64,000 bases of DNA from Hippophae tibetana (taxonomy: Eukaryota; Streptophyta; Magnoliopsida; Rosales; Elaeagnaceae), in NCBI GenBank assembly GCA_037013495.1, contig CM072810.1:51446843-51510842 (forward strand), written 5' to 3'. The notes beneath the pieces are model-generated. The model had not been told where the DNA came from and ran no database searches. It saw only the letters and a list, made by a program, of their open reading frames with translations. Shown piece by piece: positions 35,789 through 49,570 of this stretch (position 1 is the first letter of the stretch; every line of letters starts with the position of its first letter). The translations under genes and the position numbers were made by a program.

Positions 35789-37565
35789 ATAGAAAGGTTA
35801 CCCACAACAACGAGCGCAGGGATGGTACTTATCTCGATGCATCATTCCGTCTCTTGTAACCGAACTTCACCTCGAACTTGTGCTTTTATGGGATACAAAT
35901 CGGAGATCATGTTTTGATACCAAAGATAGGAAAAATAGTGAATCCTTCCTTCCTAAAGCTTAAGCTTTCAATACGGGACGCTTGAACGGTCACCCTTAAC
36001 TTGTTCAAAGCTCACACCAAGTCACGAGGATGTTACCCCCCATGCAGACACAAGTCATTCTAAATGACATTTGGAAACAACATAGAAAGGTTACCCACAA
36101 AAACGAACCCAGGGATGGTCCTTACCTCGGTTGCATCATTCCGTCTCTTGTAACCGAACTTCACCTCGAACTTATGCTTTTATGGGATACAAATCGGAGA
36201 TCATATTTTTCTACCAAACATAGGAAAAATAGCTAATCCTTCCTTCCTAAAACTTAATCTTTCAATACGGGATGCTTGAACGGTCACCTTTAATCCTCGT
36301 TCAAAGCTCACACCAAGTCACGAGGATGTTACACCCCGTGCACGACACAAGTCATTCTAAATGACACTTGGATACAACATAGAAAGGTTACCCACAACAA
36401 CGAGCGCAGGGATGGTACTTATCTCGGTTGCATCATTCCGTCTCTTGTAACCGAACTTCACCTCGAACTTGTGCTTTTATGGGATACAAATCGGAGATCA
36501 TGTTTTGATACCAAAGATAGGAAAAATAGCGAATCCTTCCTTCCTAAAGCTTAAGCTTTCAATACGGGAAGCTTGAACGGTCACCCTTAACTTGTTCAAA
36601 GCTCACACCAAGTCACGAGGATGTTACCCCCCATGCAGCCACAAGTCATTCTAAATGACATTTGGAAACAACATGGAAAGGTTACCCACAAAAACGAACC
36701 CAGGGATGGTCCTTACCTCGGTTGCATCATTCCGTCTCTTGTAACCGAACTTCCCCTCGAACTTGTGCTTTTATGGGATACAAATCGGAGATCATATTTT
36801 TCTACCAAACATAGGAAAAATAGCTAATCCTTCATTCCTAAAGCTTAATCTTTCAATACGGGACGCTTGAACGGTCACCTTTAATCCTCGTTCAAAGCTC
36901 ACACCAAGTCAGGAGGGTGGTACCCCCCGTGCACGACACAAGTCATTCTAAATGACACTTGGATACAACATAGAAAGGTTACCCACAACAACGAGCGCAG
37001 GGATGGTACTTATCTCGGTTGCATCATTCCGTCTCCTGTAACCGAACTTCACCTCGAACTTGTGCTTTTAGGGGATACAAATCAGAGATCATGTTTTGAT
37101 ACCAAAAAAAAAGGAAAAATAGCTAATATTTCCTTCCTAAAGCTTAAGCTTTCAATACGGGATGCTTGAACTGTCACCTTCAATCATCGTTCAAAGCTCA
37201 CACCAAGTCAGGAGGGTGGTACCCCCCGTGCACGACACAAGTCATTCTAAATGACACTTGGATACAACATAGAAAGGTTACCCACAACAACGAGCGCAGG
37301 GATGGTACTTATCTCGGTTGCATCATTCCGTTTCCTGTAACCAAACTTCACCTCGAACTTGTGCTTTTATGGGATACAAATCGGAGATCATGTTTTGATA
37401 CCAAAGATAGGAAAAATAACGAATCCTTCGTTCCTAAAGCTTAAGCTTTCAATACGGGACGCTTGAACGGTCACCTTTAATCCTCGTTCAAAGCTCACAC
37501 CAAGTCACGAGGATGTTACACCCCGTGCACGACACAAGTCATTCTAAATGACACTTGGATACAAC
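35789..37565. repeat. HOR-5, copy 1 (6-mer, 1,777 bp)
   Basis: Begins with the B monomer marked by tatctcgatgcatc (two bases lost at about 35,836) and includes A monomers with tattttt ctacc, the gcagccacaag linker at about 36,636 and the cttttaggggatac B monomer. The same chain begins again at 37,566. It is two bases longer than the next copy because of an A9 run at 37,104. Confidence 0.9.
37104..37112. other. A9 homopolymer replacing gata in one monomer
   Basis: Homologous monomers read accaaagataggaaaaat; here the sequence is nine A followed by gg. This is a net gain of two bases plus two substitutions to A. It accounts for the 1,777 against 1,775 bp spacing. It may be a true mutation or a polymer/consensus error. 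Confidence 0.85.
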
Positions 37566-39340
37566 ATAGAAAGGTTACCCACAACAACGAGCGCAGGGAT
37601 GGTACTTATCTCGATGCATCATTCCGTCTCTTGTAACCGAACTTCACCTCGAACTTGTGCTTTTATGGGATACAAATCGGAGATCATGTTTTGATACCAA
37701 AGATAGGAAAAATAGTGAATCCTTCCTTCCTAAAGCTTAAGCTTTCAATACGGGACGCTTGAACGGTCACCCTTAACTTGTTCAAAGCTCACACCAAGTC
37801 ACGAGGATGTTACCCCCCATGCAGACACAAGTCATTCTAAATGACATTTGGAAACAACATAGAAAGGTTACCCACAAAAACGAACCCAGGGATGGTCCTT
37901 ACCTCGGTTGCATCATTCCGTCTCTTGTAACCGAACTTCACCTCGAACTTGTGCTTTTATGGGATACAAATCGGAGATCATATTTTTCTACCAAACATAG
38001 GAAAAATAGCTAATCCTTCCTTCCTAAAACTTAATCTTTCAATACGGGATGCTTGAACGGTCACCTTTAATCCTCGTTCAAAGCTCACACCAAGTCACGA
38101 GGATGTTACACCCCGTGCACGACACAAGTCATTCTAAATGACACTTGGATACAACATAGAAAGGTTACCCACAACAACGAGCGCAGGGATGGTACTTATC
38201 TCGGTTGCATCATTCCGTCTCTTGTAACCGAACTTCACCTCGAACTTGTGCTTTTATGGGATACAAATCGGAGATCATGTTTTGATACCAAAGATAGGAA
38301 AAATAGCGAATCCTTCCTTCCTAAAGCTTAAGCTTTCAATACGGGACGCTTGAACGGTCACCCTTAACTTGTTCAAAGCTCACACCAAGTCACGAGGATG
38401 TTACCCCCCATGCAGCCACAAGTCATTCTAAATGACATTTGGAAACAACATGGAAAGGTTACCCACAAAAACGAACCCAGGGATGGTCCTTACCTCGGTT
38501 GCATCATTCCGTCTCTTGTAACCGAACTTCCCCTCGAACTTGTGCTTTTATGGGATACAAATCGGAGATCATATTTTTCTACCAAACATAGGAAAAATAG
38601 CTAATCCTTCATTCCTAAAGCTTAATCTTTCAATACGGGACGCTTGAACGGTCACCTTTAATCCTCGTTCAAAGCTCACACCAAGTCAGGAGGGTGGTAC
38701 CCCCCGTGCACGACACAAGTCATTCTAAATGACACTTGGATACAACATAGAAAGGTTACCCACAACAACGAGCGCAGGGATGGTACTTATCTCGGTTGCA
38801 TCATTCCGTCTTCTGTAACCGAACTTCACCTCGAACTTGTGCCTTTAGGGGATACAAATCAGAGATCATGTTTTGATACCAAAGATAGGAAAAATAGCTA
38901 ATATTTCCTTCCTAAAGCTTAAGCTTTCAATACGGGATGCTTGAACTGTCACCTTCAATCATCGTTCAAAGCTCACACCAAGTCAGGAGGGTGGTACCCC
39001 CCGTGCACGACACAAGTCATTCTAAATGACACTTGGATACAACATAGAAAGGTTACCCACAACAACGAGCGCAGGGATGGTACTTATCTCGGTTGCATCA
39101 TTTTGTCTCCTGTAACCGAACTTCACCTCAAACTTGTGCTTTTATGGGATACAAATCGGAGATCATGTTTTGATACCAAAGATAGGAAAAATAGCGAATC
39201 CTTCGTTCCTAAAGCTTAAGCTTTCAATACGGGACGCTTGAACGGTCACCTTTAATCCTCGTTCAAACCTCACACCAAGTCACGAGGATGTTACACCCCG
39301 TGCACGACACAAGTCATTCTAAATGACACTTGGATACAAC
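37566..39340. repeat. HOR-5, copy 2 (6-mer, 1,775 bp)
   Basis: Same order as copy 1, with tctcgatgcatc at 37,609, gcagccacaag at about 38,413 and a cctttaggggatac variant at about 38,840. After it the tctcgatgc monomer is replaced by one with gagtgcaggg, so the HOR family changes composition from here. Confidence 0.9.
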
Positions 39341-39879
39341 ATAGAAAGGTTACCCACAACAACGAGTGCAGGGATGGTACTTATCTCGGTTGCATCATTC
39401 CGTCTCTTGTAACCGAACTTCACCTCGAACTTGTGCTTTTATGGGATACAAATCGGAGATCATGTTTTGATACCAAAGATAGGAAAAATAACGAATCCTT
39501 CGTTCCTAAAGCTTAAGCTTTCAATACGGGACGGTTGAACGGTCACCTTTAATCCTCGTTCAAAGCTCACACCAAGTCACGAGGATGTTACACCCCGTGC
39601 ACGACACAAGTCATTCTAAATGACACTTGGATACAACATAGAAAGGTTACCCACAACAACGAGCGCAGGGATGGTACTTATCTGGGTTGCATCATTCCGT
39701 CTCTTGTAACCGAACATCACCTCGAACTTGTGCTTTTATGGGATACAAATCGGAGATCATGTTTTGATACCAAAGATAGGAAAAATAGCGAATCCTTCCT
39801 TCCTAAAGCTTAAGCTTTCAATACGGGACGCTTGAACGGTCACCCTTAACTTGTTCAAAGCTCACACCAAGTCACGAGG
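38398..39879. repeat. HOR-6 family, 5-mer unit (1,482 bp)
   Basis: Measured between successive atgttacccccc/gcagccacaag linkers. Order: A with cttcccctcg and tttttctacc, B with ttaggggatac, B with L3 linker on both sides, B with gagtgc, B with tctgggttgc. It shares its first ~950 bp with HOR-5 copy 2. Confidence 0.88.
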
Positions 39880-41952
39880 ATGTTACCCCCCATGCAGCCA
39901 CAAGTCATTCTAAATGACATTTGGAAACAACATAGAAAGGTTACCCACAAAAACGAACCCAGGGATGGTCCTTACCTCGGTTGCATCATTCCGTCTCTTG
40001 TAACCGAACTTCCCCTCGAACTTGTGCTTTTATGGGATACAAATCGGAGATCATATTTTTCTACCAAACATAGGAAAAATAGCTAATCCTTCATTCCTAA
40101 AGCTTAATCTTTCAATACGGGACGCTTGAACGGTCACCTTTAATCCTCGTTCAAAGCTCACACCAAGTCAGGAGGGTGGTACCCCCCGTGCACGACCCAA
40201 GTCATTCTAAATGACACTTGGATACAACATAGAAAGGTTACCCACAACAACGAGCGCAGGGATGGTACCTATCTCGGTTGCATCATTCCGTCTCCTGTAA
40301 CCGAACTTCACCTCGAACTTGTGCTTTTAGGGGATACAAATCAGAGATCATGTTTTGATACCAAAGATAGGAAAAATAGCTAATCTTTCCTTCCTAAAGC
40401 TTAAGCTTTCAATCCGGGACGCTTGAACTGTCACCTTCAATCATCGTTCAAAGCTCACACCAAGTCAGGAGGGTGGTACCCCCCGTGCACGGCACAAGTC
40501 ATTCTAAATGACACTTGGATACAACATAGAAAGGTTACCCACAACAACGAGCGCAGGGATGGTACTTATCTCGGTTGCATCATTCTGTCTCCTGTAACCG
40601 AACTTCACCTCAAACTTGTGCTTTTATGGGATACAAATCGGAGATCATGTTTTGATACCAAAGATAGGAAAAATAGCGAATCCTTCGTTCCTAAAGCTTA
40701 AGCTTTCAATACGGGACGCTTGAACGGTCACCTTTAATCCTCGTTCAAACCTCACACCAAGTCACGAGGATGTTACACCCCGTGCACGACACAAGTCATT
40801 CTAAATGACACTTGGATACAACATAGAAAGGTTACCCACAACAACGAGTGCAGGGATGGTACTTATCTCGGTTGCATCATTCCGTCTCTTGTAACCGAAC
40901 TTCACCTCGAACTTGTGCTTTTATGGGATACAAATCGGAGATCATGTTTTGATACCAAAGATAGGAAAAATAACGAATCCTTCCTTCCTAAAGCTTAAGC
41001 TTTCAATACGGGACGGTTGAACGGTCACCTTTAATCCTCGTTCAAAGCTCACACCAAGTCACGAGGATGTTACACCCCGTGCACGACACAAGTCATTCTA
41101 AATGACACTTGGATACAACATAGAAAGGTTACCCACAACAACGAGCGCAGGGATGGTACTTATCTCGGTTGCATCATTCCGTCTCTTGTAACCGAACTTC
41201 ACCTCGAACTTGTGCTTTTATGGGATACAAATCGTAGATCATGTTTTGATACCAAAGATAGGAAAAATAGCGAATCCTTCGTTCCTGAAGCTTAAGCTTT
41301 CAATACGGGAGGCTTGAACGGTCACCCTTAACTTGTTCAAAGCTCACACCAAGTCACGAGGATGTTACCCCCCATGCAGACACAAGTCATTCTAAATGAC
41401 ACTTGGATACAACATAGAAAGGTTACCCACAAAAACGAACCCAGGGATGGTCCTTACCTCGGTTACATCATTCCGTCTCTTGTAACCGAACTTCACCTCG
41501 AACTTGTGCTTTTATGGGATACAAATCGGAGATCATATTTTGCTACCAAACATAGGAAAAATAGCTAATCCTTCCTTCCTAAAACTTAATCTTTCAATAC
41601 GGGATGCTTGAACGGTCACCTTTAATCCTCGTTCAAAGCTCACACCAAGTCACGAGAATGTTACACCCCGTGTACGACACAAGTCATTCTAAATGACACT
41701 TGGATACAACATAGAAAGGTTACCCACAACAACGAGCGCAGGGATGGTACTTATCTGGGTTGCATCATTCCGTCTCTTGTAACCGAACATCACCTCGAAC
41801 TTGTGCTTTTATGGGATACAAATCGGAGATCATGTTTTGATACCAAAGATAGGAAAAATAGCGAATCCTTCCTTCCTAAAGCTTAAGCTTTCAATACGGG
41901 ACGCTTGAACGGTCACCCTTAACTTGTTCAAAGCTCACACCAAGTCACGAGG
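39880..41952. repeat. HOR-6 family, first 7-mer unit (2,073 bp)
   Basis: The first four monomers follow the 5-mer unit. The second half then differs: an extra B, then an A carrying an L2-like right side (cttggatac) and ggttacatc, then B with tctgggttgc. It has the same monomer number as the next two units but a different composition, so the equal length does not mean simple copying. Confidence 0.88.
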
Positions 41953-44027
41953 ATGTTACCCCCCATGCAGCCACAAGTCATTCTAAATGACATTTGGAAA
42001 CAACATAGAAAGGTTACCCACAAAAACGAACCCAGGGATGGTCCTTACCTCGGTTGCATCATTCCGTCTCTTGTAACCGAACTTCCCCTCGAACTTGTGC
42101 TTTTATGGGATACAAATCGGAGATCATATTTTTCTACCAAACATAGGAAAAATAGCTAATCCTTCATTCCTAAAGCTTAATCTTTCAATACGGGACGCTT
42201 GAACGGTCACCTTTAATCCTCGTTCAAAGCTCACACCAAGTCAGGAGGGTGGTACCCCCCGTGCACGACCCAAGTCATTCTAAATGACACTTGGATACAA
42301 CATAGAAAGGTTACCCACAACAACGAGCGCAGGGATGGTACTTATCTCGGTTGCATCATTCCGTCTCCTGTAACCGAACTTCACCTCGAACTTGTGCTTT
42401 TAGGGGATACAAATCAGAGATCATGTTTTGATACCAAAGATAGGAAAAATAGCTAATCTTTCCTTCCTAAAGCTTAAGCTTTCAATACGGGACGCTTGAA
42501 CTGTCACCTTCAATCATCGTTCAAAGCTCACACCAAGTCAGGAGGGTGGTACCCCCCGTGCACGACACAAGTCATTCTAAATGACACTTGGATACAACAT
42601 AGAAAGGTTACCCACAACAACGAGCGCAGGGATGGTACTTATCTCGGTTGCATCATTCTGTCTCCTGTAACCGAACTTCACCTCAAACTTGTGCTTTTAT
42701 GGGATACAAATCGGAGATCATGTTTTGATACCAAAGATAGGAAAAATAGCGAATCCTTCGTTCCTAAAGCTTAAGCTTTCAATACGGGACGCTTGAACGG
42801 TCACCTTTAATCCTCGTTCAAACCTCACACCAAGTCACGAGGATGTTACACCCCGTGCACGACACAAGTCATTCTAAATGACACTTGGATACAACATAGA
42901 AAGGTTACCCACAACAACGAGCGCAGGGATGGTACTTATCTCGGTTGCATCATTCCGTCTCTTGTAACCGAACTTCACCTCGAACTTGTGCTTATATGGG
43001 ATACAAATCGGAGATCATATTTTGATACCAAACATAGGAAAATAGTTAATCCTTCCTTCCTAAAGCTTAAGCTTTTCATGCGGGATGCTTGAACTGTCTC
43101 CCTTAATCCTCGTTCAAAGATCACAACAAGTCACGAGGCTGTTACCCCCCGTGCACGACACAAGTCATTCTAAATGACACTTGGAAACAATATAGAAAGG
43201 TTACCCACAACAACGAACCCAGGGATGGTCCTTACCTTGGTTGCATCATTCCGTCTCTTGTAAGCGAACTTCACCTCTAACTTGTGCTTTTATGGGATAC
43301 AAATCGGAGATCATATTTTTCTACCAAACATAGGAAAAATAGCTAATCCTTCCTTCCTAAAGCTTAATCTTTCAATACGGGACGCTTGAACGGTCACCTT
43401 TAATCCTCGTTCAAAGCTCACACCAAGTCACGAGGATGTTACACCCCGTGCACGACACAAGTCATTCTAAATGACACTTGGATACAACATAGAAAGGTTA
43501 CCCACAACAACGAGCGCAGGGATGGTACTTATCTCGGTTGCATCATTCCGTCTCTTGTAACCGAACTTCACCTCGAACTTGTGCTTTTATGGTATACAAA
43601 TCGGGGATCATGTTTTGATACCAAAGATAGGAAAAATAGCGAATCCTTCCTTCCTAAAGCTTAATCTTTCAATACGGGACGCTTGAACGGTCACCTTTAA
43701 TCCTCGTTCAAAGCTCACACCAAGTCACGAGGATGTTACACCCCGTGCACGGCACAAGTCATTCTAAATGACACTTGGATACAACATAGAAAGGTTACCC
43801 ACAACAACGAGCGCAGGGATGGTACTTATCTCGGTTGCATCATTCCGTCTCTTGTAACCGAACTTCACCTCGAACTTGTGCTTTTATGGGATACAAATCG
43901 GAGATCATGTTTTGATACCAAAGATAGGAAAAATAGCGAATCCTTCCTTCCTAAAGCTTAAGCTTTCAATACGGGACGCTTGAACGGTCACCCTTAACTT
44001 GTTCAAAGCTCACACCAAGTCACGAGG
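41953..44027. repeat. HOR-6 family, second 7-mer unit (2,075 bp)
   Basis: Order: A (tttttctacc), B (ttaggggatac), B (cattctgtctcctg), B/C hybrid (cttatatggg at 42,991, then ggaaaatagttaat and a C tail with ctgtctccc), A (after caatatagaaagg), B (ttatggtatac, cggggatc), B. I found no difference from the unit starting at 44,028. Identity between the units begins at about 41,790. Confidence 0.92.
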
Positions 44028-46102
44028 ATGTTACCCCCCATGCAGCCACAAGTCATTCTAAATGACATTTGGAAACAACATAGAAAGGTTACCCACAAAA
44101 ACGAACCCAGGGATGGTCCTTACCTCGGTTGCATCATTCCGTCTCTTGTAACCGAACTTCCCCTCGAACTTGTGCTTTTATGGGATACAAATCGGAGATC
44201 ATATTTTTCTACCAAACATAGGAAAAATAGCTAATCCTTCATTCCTAAAGCTTAATCTTTCAATACGGGACGCTTGAACGGTCACCTTTAATCCTCGTTC
44301 AAAGCTCACACCAAGTCAGGAGGGTGGTACCCCCCGTGCACGACCCAAGTCATTCTAAATGACACTTGGATACAACATAGAAAGGTTACCCACAACAACG
44401 AGCGCAGGGATGGTACTTATCTCGGTTGCATCATTCCGTCTCCTGTAACCGAACTTCACCTCGAACTTGTGCTTTTAGGGGATACAAATCAGAGATCATG
44501 TTTTGATACCAAAGATAGGAAAAATAGCTAATCTTTCCTTCCTAAAGCTTAAGCTTTCAATACGGGACGCTTGAACTGTCACCTTCAATCATCGTTCAAA
44601 GCTCACACCAAGTCAGGAGGGTGGTACCCCCCGTGCACGACACAAGTCATTCTAAATGACACTTGGATACAACATAGAAAGGTTACCCACAACAACGAGC
44701 GCAGGGATGGTACTTATCTCGGTTGCATCATTCTGTCTCCTGTAACCGAACTTCACCTCAAACTTGTGCTTTTATGGGATACAAATCGGAGATCATGTTT
44801 TGATACCAAAGATAGGAAAAATAGCGAATCCTTCGTTCCTAAAGCTTAAGCTTTCAATACGGGACGCTTGAACGGTCACCTTTAATCCTCGTTCAAACCT
44901 CACACCAAGTCACGAGGATGTTACACCCCGTGCACGACACAAGTCATTCTAAATGACACTTGGATACAACATAGAAAGGTTACCCACAACAACGAGCGCA
45001 GGGATGGTACTTATCTCGGTTGCATCATTCCGTCTCTTGTAACCGAACTTCACCTCGAACTTGTGCTTATATGGGATACAAATCGGAGATCATATTTTGA
45101 TACCAAACATAGGAAAATAGTTAATCCTTCCTTCCTAAAGCTTAAGCTTTTCATGCGGGATGCTTGAACTGTCTCCCTTAATCCTCGTTCAAAGATCACA
45201 ACAAGTCACGAGGCTGTTACCCCCCGTGCACGACACAAGTCATTCTAAATGACACTTGGAAACAATATAGAAAGGTTACCCACAACAACGAACCCAGGGA
45301 TGGTCCTTACCTTGGTTGCATCATTCCGTCTCTTGTAAGCGAACTTCACCTCTAACTTGTGCTTTTATGGGATACAAATCGGAGATCATATTTTTCTACC
45401 AAACATAGGAAAAATAGCTAATCCTTCCTTCCTAAAGCTTAATCTTTCAATACGGGACGCTTGAACGGTCACCTTTAATCCTCGTTCAAAGCTCACACCA
45501 AGTCACGAGGATGTTACACCCCGTGCACGACACAAGTCATTCTAAATGACACTTGGATACAACATAGAAAGGTTACCCACAACAACGAGCGCAGGGATGG
45601 TACTTATCTCGGTTGCATCATTCCGTCTCTTGTAACCGAACTTCACCTCGAACTTGTGCTTTTATGGTATACAAATCGGGGATCATGTTTTGATACCAAA
45701 GATAGGAAAAATAGCGAATCCTTCCTTCCTAAAGCTTAATCTTTCAATACGGGACGCTTGAACGGTCACCTTTAATCCTCGTTCAAAGCTCACACCAAGT
45801 CACGAGGATGTTACACCCCGTGCACGGCACAAGTCATTCTAAATGACACTTGGATACAACATAGAAAGGTTACCCACAACAACGAGCGCAGGGATGGTAC
45901 TTATCTCGGTTGCATCATTCCGTCTCTTGTAACCGAACTTCACCTCGAACTTGTGCTTTTATGGGATACAAATCGGAGATCATGTTTTGATACCAAAGAT
46001 AGGAAAAATAGCGAATCCTTCCTTCCTAAAGCTTAAGCTTTCAATACGGGACGCTTGAACGGTCACCCTTAACTTGTTCAAAGCTCACACCAAGTCACGA
46101 GG
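44028..46102. repeat. HOR-6 family, third 7-mer unit (2,075 bp)
   Basis: Apparently identical to the preceding unit, including rare variants cttatatggg (45,066), ctgtctcccttaatcc, caatatagaaagg, cggggatc and gcacggcacaag. It is the most homogenised pair of copies in the window, so it is either the youngest duplication here or a place where an assembly could have duplicated or collapsed a unit. Confidence 0.92.
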
Positions 46103-47880
46103 ATGTTACCCCCCATGCAGCCACAAGTCATTCTAAATGACATTTGGAAACAACATAGAAAGGTTACCCACAAAAACGAACCCAGGGATGGTCCTTACCT
46201 CGGTTGCATCATTCCGTCTCTTGTAACCGAACTTCCCCTCGAACTTGTGCTTTTATGGGATACAAATCGGAGATCATATTTTTCTACCAAACATAGGAAA
46301 AATAGCTAATCCTTCATTCCTAAAGCTTAATCTTTCAATACGGGACGCTTGAACGGTCACCTTTAATCCTCGTTCAAAGCTCACACCAAGTCAGGAGGGT
46401 GGTACCCCCCGTGCACGACCCAAGTCATTCTAAATGACACTTGGATACAACATAGAAAGGTTACCCACAACAACGAGCGCAGGGATGGTACTTATCTCGG
46501 TTGCATCATTCCGTCTCCTGTAACCGAACTTCACCTCGAACTTGTGCTTTTAGGGGATACAAATCAGAGATCATGTTTTGATACCAAAGATAGGAAAAAT
46601 AGCTAATCTTTCCTTCCTAAAGCTTAAGCTTTCAATACGGGACGCTTGAACTGTCACCTTCAATCATCGTTCAAAGCTCACACCAAGTCAGGAGGGTGGT
46701 ACCCCCCGTGCACGACACAAGTCATTCTAAATGACACTTGGATACAACATAGAAAGGTTACCCACAACAACGAGCGCAGGGATGGTACTTATCTCGGTTG
46801 CATCATTCTGTCTCCTGTAACCGAACTTCACCTCAAACTTGTGCTTTTATGGGATACAAATCGGAGATCATGTTTTGATACCAAAGATAGGAAAAATAGC
46901 GAATCCTTCGTTCCTAAAGCTTAAGCTTTCAATACGGGACGCTTGAACGGTCACCTTTAATCCTCGTTCAAACCTCACACCAAGTCACGAGGATGTTACA
47001 CCCCGTGCACGACACAAGTCATTCTAAATGACACTTGGATACAACATAGAAAGGTTACCCACAACAACGAGCGCAGGGATGGTACTTATCTCGGTTGCAT
47101 CATTCCGTCTCTTGTAACCGAACTTCACCTCGAACTTGTGCTTTTATGGGATACAAATCGGAGATCATATTTTGATACCAAACATAGGAAAATAGTTAAT
47201 CCTTCCTTCCTAAAGCTTAATCTTTCAATACGGGACGCTTGAACGGTCACCTTTAATCCTCGTTCAAAGCTCACACCAAGTCACGAGGATGTTACACCCC
47301 GTGCACGACACAAGTCATTCTAAATGACACTTGGATACAACATAGAAAGGTTACCCACAACAACGAGCGCAGGGATGGTACTTATCTCGGTTGCATCATT
47401 CCGTCTCTTGTAACCGAACTTCACCTCGAACTTGTGCTTTTATGGTATACAAATCGGGGATCATGTTTTGATACCAAAGATAGGAAAAATAGCGAATCCT
47501 TCCTTCCTAAAGCTTAATCTTTCAATACGGGACGCTTGAACGGTCACCTTTAATCCTCGTTCAAAGCTCACACCAAGTCACGAGGATGTTACACCCCGTG
47601 CACGACACAAGTCATTCTAAATGACACTTGGATACAACATAGAAAGGTTACCCACAACAACGAGCGCAGGGATGGTACTTATCTCGGTTGCATCATTCCG
47701 TCTCTTGTAACCGAACTTCACCTCGAACTTGTGCTTTTATGGGATACAAATCGGAGATCATGTTTTGATACCAAAGATAGGAAAAATAGCGAATCCTTCC
47801 TTCCTAAAGCTTAAGCTTTCAATACGGGACGCTTGAACGGTCACCCTTAACTTGTTCAAAGCTCACACCAAGTCACGAGG
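46103..47880. repeat. HOR-6 family, 6-mer deletion derivative (1,778 bp)
   Basis: Same as the 7-mer for its first three monomers. The B/C hybrid then runs straight into an A tail at 47,198-47,220, deleting 297 bp (one monomer). It also lacks the cttatatggg change (cttttatggg here) and has gcacgacac where the 7-mers have gcacggcac. Confidence 0.92.
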
Positions 47881-49570
47881 ATGTTACCCCCCATGCAGCC
47901 ACAAGTCATTCTAAATGACATTTGGAAACAACATAGAAAGGTTACCCACAAAAACGAACCCAGGGATGGTCCTTACCTCGGTTGCATCATTCCGTCTCTT
48001 GTAACCGAACTTCCCCTCGAACTTGTGCTTTTATGGGATACAAATCGGAGATCATATTTTTCTACCAAACATAGGAAAAATAGCTAATCCTTCATTCCTA
48101 AAGCTTAATCTTTCAATACGGGACGCTTGAACGGTCACCTTTAATCCTCGTTCAAAGCTCACACCAAGTCAGGAGGGTGGTACCCCCCGTGCACGACCCA
48201 AGTCATTCTAAATGACACTTGGATACAACATAGAAAGGTTACCCACAACAACGAGCGCAGGGATGGTACTTATCTCGGTTGCATCATTCCGTCTCCTGTA
48301 ACCGAACTTCACCTCGAACTTGTGCTTTTAGGGGATACAAATCAGAGATCATGTTTTGATACCAAAGATAGGAAAAATAGCTAATCTTTCCTTCCTAAAG
48401 CTTAAGCTTTCAATACGGGACGCTTGAACTGTCACCTTCAATCATCGTTCAAAGCTCACACCAAGTCAGGAGGGTGGTACCCCCCGTGCACGACACAAGT
48501 CATTCTAAATGACACTTGGATACAACATAGAAAGGTTACCCACAACAACGAGCGCAGGGATGGTACTTATCTCGGTTGCATCATTCTGTCTCCTGTAACC
48601 GAACTTCACCTCAAACTTGTGCTTTTATGGGATACAAATCGGAGATCATGTTTTGATACCAAAGATAGGAAAAATAGCGAATCCTTCGTTCCTAAAGCTT
48701 AAGCTTTCAATACGGGACGCTTGAACGGTCACCTTTAATCCTCGTTCAAACCTCACACCAAGTCACGAGGATGTTACACCCCGTGCACGACACAAGTCAT
48801 TCTAAATGACACTTGGATACAACATAGAAAGGTTACCCACAACAACGAGCGCAGGGATGGTACTTATCTCGGTTGCATCATTCCGTCTCTTGTAACCGAA
48901 CTTCACCTCGAACTTGTGCTTTTATGGGATACAAATCGGAGATCATATTTTGATACCAAACATAGGAAAATAGTTAATCCTTCCTTCCTAAAGCTTAATC
49001 TTTCAATACGGGACGCTTGAACGGTCACCTTTAATCCTCGTTCAAAGCTCACACCAAGTCACGAGGATGTTACACCCCGTGCACGACACAAGTCATTCTA
49101 AATGACACTTGGATACAACATAGAAAGGTTACCCACAACAACGAGCGCAGGGATGGTACTTATCTCGGTTGCATCATTCCGTCTCTTGTAACCGAACTTC
49201 ACCTCGAACTTGTGCTTTTATGGTATACAAATCGGGGATCATGTTTTGATACCAAAGATAGGAAAAATAGCGAATCCTTCCTTCCTAAAGCTTAATCTTT
49301 CAATACGGGACGCTTGAACGGTCACCTTTAATCCTCGTTCAAAGCTCACACCAAGTCACGAGGATGTTACACCCCGTGCACGACACAAGTCATTCTAAAT
49401 GACACTTGGATACAACATAGAAAGGTTACCCACAACAACGAGCGCAGGGATGGTACTTATCTCGGTTGCATCATTCCGTCTCTTGTAACCGAACTTCACC
49501 TCGAACTTGTGCTTTTATGGGATACAAATCGGAGATCATGTTTTGATACCAAAGATAGGAAAAATAGCGA
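47881..49570. repeat. HOR-6 family, second 6-mer deletion derivative
   Basis: Carries the same fused B/C-A monomer as the preceding unit (about 48,919-49,010), so the deletion product itself has been duplicated. The last B monomer changes to atcctttgttcc at 49,571 and leads into the next HOR family. Confidence 0.9.

Noticed and set aside
36030-36236. ATG-started frames (68 codons) beginning with the gaggatgttacc linker at 36,030, 36,621, 37,807, 38,398 and later copies.
   Set aside because: The ATG belongs to the L1 linker present throughout the array; the frame is the same chance frame and ends in the A tail. Repetition follows the HOR, not selection on a protein.
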